NCBI RefSeq assembly: GCF_001640805.2
Contig: NC_066837.1
Span: 27,466,789-27,530,788, forward strand
Origin: Lates calcarifer
Lineage: Eukaryota; Chordata; Actinopteri; Centropomidae
DNA: 64,000 bases
Reading direction: 5' to 3'
The position numbers and the translations under genes are program-made. Shown here piece by piece: positions 60,506 to 64,000 of the stretch; position 1 is the first letter of the stretch; the number at the start of each line of letters is the position of its first letter. Under the pieces are notes generated by a model, which did no database searches, had not been told where the DNA came from, and worked only from the letters and a program-made list of their open reading frames with translations.

Positions 60506-62589
60506 TAGAAATCATACTCTCCAGATGTAAGAGAACATGCTTGTTTGGTACAGACCCGAGCAAAAACCACATCATCATCATTTTTATAGTTTTTCAGTGA
60601 AAATGAAAATCAAAAATGAGCAATGATAACTTGGCTCATATTGCAATTGCAATATCTGTAAAAATAATAAATAATGTATTTATGTAAAATAAATAGATAA
60701 TGTAGTCATGGGCCAGTTATATTACGTACACACACACACATATATATATATTATATACTTAACAATCAGACCACCCCACATGGGATGGGATTACAAGACA
60801 ACACTTCAAATATACAGGAAAACATCTTCTCACAATATATACAAAATTACATCTACATAATTTAAGATGCATTTATGTGCCCATCTTAAAGTAAACTGTT
60901 TAAAATGCTGTTTATTACCCCATGAAAAAATTACCCAGAGATGCAAGATATTAAAGATTACCAGTAGCTTGTGTTTTGGAGTGGACTACTTTATTCAAGC
61001 TCTTCAGCAAGAGCAAGCATACCTATACATGAGGCTTGAGCACAAGATGAATGAGACACAGCAATGCAGCCAAATGAAATCAACTGTTTTTTCAGGGAAA
61101 GATTCAGGGAAGACACCAGTGTGTGATTAGAAATATCACTTATGACTCATTAAATACGCCAGAGATCTCTGCACTTGATAAAAGTGGATACTTACTTTAT
61201 TCAGTAACAGGTGGTCACATTAGAAAGCCTTTGCAGTTGAGTCAACAATATGTCAGAAAAGGTTTCCAAACGAACCACATCCAGTGTCGTACAGCATGTC
61301 ACACCCACCAGCGCATCAGCGTGGTCAACCAGTGCAACAAAACTCATGAGGCTAAGTTTGGGCATAACCCTGACCTTTCAATATAATGATGGTGACTCAC
61401 TTTTAAATAGTGTACATCACCATGGCAACACAGGCTGCACACCAGAGCAGGTTAAGTCTTTTGAATACATGTATAAAGCTGATCTCATGATTCATCTCTT
61501 TGGAAAAAAAAGGCATCGTTGCAGCTTTCAGATGAGATGAATGAGAGAAGTGATTTAAACCGCAAGAACCTACAGAGCAACGGTGCTGAGACACTTGGAG
61601 ATTCTGTTTGCTTCCCATCATTATTTAGTATACAAAAGATATATGTCTGTAGCATTTCCAAAGCAGTTATTCTCTCTGACAATAAAATATTACTACACAG
61701 GTACCTTACAGAACATTATTTGAATATCAATAATGAATGAATTTTAGTCTTGCCCTGACATTTTTCATATAAGTGACTGAGGCAGTAGATTGTACCCACA
61801 TTCCCATTACCTCAGCCTGAGGCCAGCTTAGTGAATAGATTTTTTTTTCACATCTGCAGTGTAGTGACACAGAACTGCATCAAAGCTTTGAACATTCTAC
61901 CTTTATGGCCAGCACTGATAAGACCATTTCATCCTTTCATTCATGAATCATGAAATCCTCAGTCAGGATTTTTTGTTTGTGTTTTTATTCTTCTTTAGGC
62001 AAGGAAAAAAATATTTGAAGTTAATTTTTTTAAAACAAACACAGAAAAAATCATTTCGAGTTTCTCACATGCATGCATTTGAGTTTTAATTGAAGAGCTG
62101 TGTATTTGACAAACCAATTAATAAAATTATATTTTATGTTAGAATGATATGAATTTCTAATAATGTTAAACTAATGTGTTCACATATTTTTATACTGTTC
62201 AGCGCAGTGTAAAAACATTGAACCTTGCTCCTGACTCCTTAGATTCTCAGCATCCTCAGCTCCACTGTCACTACTGCATTTGTCAATACTTCTTTTTCTG
62301 GCAGCCATTCATCATCACTGCCATTAGCATCATCCTCATCTGACTCAGGGTATCTGCTCCACTATCCTGTACGTCTTTCTATCATGTGCTGCACTTGAGC
62401 TCTACAAAATATAAAAGACACTAAGTGTTGCTTTCATAATGGAACTAATCTGCATATCATTTTGTTTTTGTTACTAAAACTGCAAGTTACATTCTAATAA
62501 CATGAAGCAGTAGATTCACAGCCCAAACAGATCCTGCAGATGAAGGATTTTCAACAAAGTCTGCTCTTTAATCCGCTGACGAAACAGCT

Positions 62590-62862
62590 GCTTCTCACTC
62601 ACTCATTCTGTGCAATATTATTTCAAACTGTGCAATATCAGTATACAGTTCAATCTGCGTCTTTGTATGTAGTCCTGTGTATATTGTTCTTTTGTTGATA
62701 TTTTTATTACATTGTCCTGTGTATGGTCTTGTTTATATTTTTATAAGATTGTCTTGTTTATATCTTGTTTGGTATTTTACTCTGGTATTTTTTACAATCC
62801 CTGCTGCTGGAACAATGTAAATTTCCCTGCTGTGGGACTAATAAAGGATTATCTTATCTTGT
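62590..62862 (+). repeat. non-LTR retrotransposon 3' tail
   Basis: Ends CTGCTGTGGGACTAATAAAG followed by GATTATCTTATCTT, a 3' terminus typical of fish LINE tails with a short tandem end. Family not assigned. Confidence 0.45.
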
Positions 62863-63146
62863 TATCAGTAATAGTATGAAATGTAGCTGAAATAGAGCCA
62901 GTGATGCATCATGTCCAATCTAGTGGATGGATGATTGTAATTTCCTAATATAAAATCATTATTTGGAAATTTTACTGTACTAATCCTTAGATGTTACTTG
63001 ATGTTTTAGTTTTTTTTTTTTTTTACCTGCAGGGGTCTCCTTCTACAGAAACATTGGTAAATTATTCTCGAGCTCCTCAGCATTTGCCTAATTACTTATT
63101 ATCTTAGTTTTGAGAAAATTACAAAAACACATTGACTGGCCAATAG

Positions 63147-63168
63147 TTAATAATAATAATAATAATTC
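63147..63168. repeat. (TAA)n microsatellite
   Basis: About seven TAA units at the edge of the L2-like region. Confidence 0.85.
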
Positions 63169-63295
63169 ATTCTATTTATAAAGCACTTTACATTTGAGGG
63201 CAAATCTTAAAGTGCTTAACAACAAAGAATAGCATAAAACAAGTTAAAAGCAAGTTAAAAATGGGTGTAAAACATAAATTAAAAGTAGAGTTCGT

Positions 63296-63545
63296 TTAGT
63301 GCAGCTTTTGGAGGCTCCTGCCAGGGATCCCGATGAGGAGTGCATTGCAGTAGTCCGGCCTGGAGGAGAGAAAGGCGTGGACCATCTTTTCAGCGTCACG
63401 GAAGGAGAGGGAGGGGTGGAGTTTGGCTATGTTTCTGAGATGGAGGAATGCAACTTTACAGAGGTGGTGGACATGTGTGGTTTCGATGTGGGCAAGTCCA
63501 GGGGTGGGGGGGTGGGGCTGACAGTGAGGAGCGGATGGCATTTAC
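63296..63545 (-). mobile_element. L2-like LINE reverse-transcriptase fragment
   Basis: A minus-strand frame of about 81 codons includes HLRNIAKLHPSLSFRDAEK and SRPDYCNALLIGIPGRS, a signature of the C-terminal reverse transcriptase region of L2/CR1-type LINEs. Only a fragment; the surrounding 63.16-64.0 kb is probably repeat-derived as well. Confidence 0.7.
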
Positions 63546-64000
63546 CTTTGAGGTAAAATGCGCAATGAAACTGCTGTACTGCTCCTCAGAAGCATTATTG
63601 CAGTTGTGGGGTTTGAGCAGATGATTTATTATGAAAAAAAGTTGTTTGGAGTTCCCAGGACTATTATTGAATATGTTTGAATAATATTGAGATCTGGCGG
63701 AGGCAAGCGCTCTAGAAGTTTTTTTGGACAGTTAGGTTGGTTACAACAAAATGCTGCTCGAGTGTACGGCCAGCAGCATCAGCCGGAGCTCCCTAGTAAA
63801 CCACGGAGTAGTTCTTGAAAAAGGATGTTCTGGAGGCCATTGTTGTAGTAGTTCACTGATTCACTGACTGACGCAAATTGGGGACAGTAGACAGGCTTCT
63901 AATGTTGGGGGTTAAGTCAAATGGGATTTATATTTTTTAAGTTCCTGAGGCGGATGCGGCATTGTGGTTTTGGATATGGTCAGTGTGAGGGGAGATCCAC

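Larger units (their letters stand above)
46202..64000. other. slc24a3 upstream intron, continuing past the right edge
   Basis: No exon fitting the NCKX NCT-x-P segment in the required phase 1 was found on the minus strand, so at least 17.8 kb is intron. Content: LINE/SINE tails, AGCATGCTAAC repeat with a nested MITE (47.6-48.9 kb), hairpin (51450-51487), Penelope-like remnant (55.0-55.4 kb), TA/GT microsatellite (55.4 kb), hAT-like element (59.6-60.5 kb) and an L2 piece (63.3 kb). A missed short exon is possible. Confidence 0.6.

Noticed and set aside
60867..61740. Cluster of overlapping plus-strand ORFs of 70-96 codons
   Set aside because: No recognised motif, frames change without splice sites; not distinguishable from chance in AT-rich intron.
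1..64000. Whole window as slc24a4-rin3
   Set aside because: First considered because both pairs have the same order, but RIN2-type N-terminus and SH2, and NCKX3-type loop and late helix, favour slc24a3-rin2.
1..64000. CRISPR arrays, operons, prophage or toxin systems
   Set aside because: Intron-exon structure and repeats are vertebrate; no regularly spaced repeats or bacterial gene clusters are present.

Overview
This is a piece of a vertebrate nuclear genome, almost certainly a ray-finned (teleost, probably percomorph) fish. Coding sequence is split into short exons with GT-AG introns. There are many (CA/GT)n microsatellites, and the interspersed repeats are of fish type: tRNA-derived SINEs, L2-like LINE pieces, hAT-like MITEs and the repeats carrying AGCATGCTAAC or TTAGCCTAGCTTAGCATAA. 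Exons were joined by hand from reading frame, splice phase and remembered family sequences; no alignment was run.

Two protein genes lie on the minus strand, so the order of transcription is right to left. (1) slc24a3 (NCKX3, K+-dependent Na+/Ca2+ exchanger) occupies about 46.2 to 29.8 kb. Fifteen coding exons give the last ~557 residues and the stop codon. The N-terminal signal/leader exons were not found and must lie beyond the right edge, so 46.2-64.0 kb is intron. (2) rin2 (Ras and Rab interactor 2, a Rab5 exchange factor) follows tail to head. A likely CpG-rich, CCAAT-containing promoter and non-coding first exon lie at 25.5-25.8 kb. The start codon is at 16,600 and the SH2 domain is spread over exons at 7.6-4.3 kb. 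A long proline-rich exon runs off the left edge. The RH, VPS9 and RA domains are outside the window.

slc24a3 next to rin2, in the same orientation, matches human chromosome 20p11 (SLC24A3-RIN2) and is the counterpart of the paralogous SLC24A4-RIN3 pair on chromosome 14. Residue-level features (RIN2-type N-terminus and SH2; NCKX3-type Asn/Glu-rich loop and LLLASVF segment) favour slc24a3/rin2 over the paralogues.

Region by region: 0-0.9 kb rin2 proline-rich exon; 0.9-7.9 kb rin2 exons and introns with old repeats; 7.9-25.5 kb rin2 5' introns with a SINE-in-repeat nest, an L2 LINE split by a terminal-inverted-repeat element, and a hAT-like MITE with a near-perfect 8-bp target duplication; 25.5-25.8 kb rin2 promoter; 25.8-29.8 kb intergenic plus slc24a3 3' UTR; 29.8-46.2 kb slc24a3 exons; 46.2-64 kb slc24a3 upstream intron with further transposon remnants. 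The two genes need not share a pathway: one exports Ca2+ across membranes, the other controls endocytic Rab5. I see no bacterial-type system, CRISPR array or unknown multigene cassette. The most unusual material is the nested transposons, perfect hairpins and stop-free short introns.
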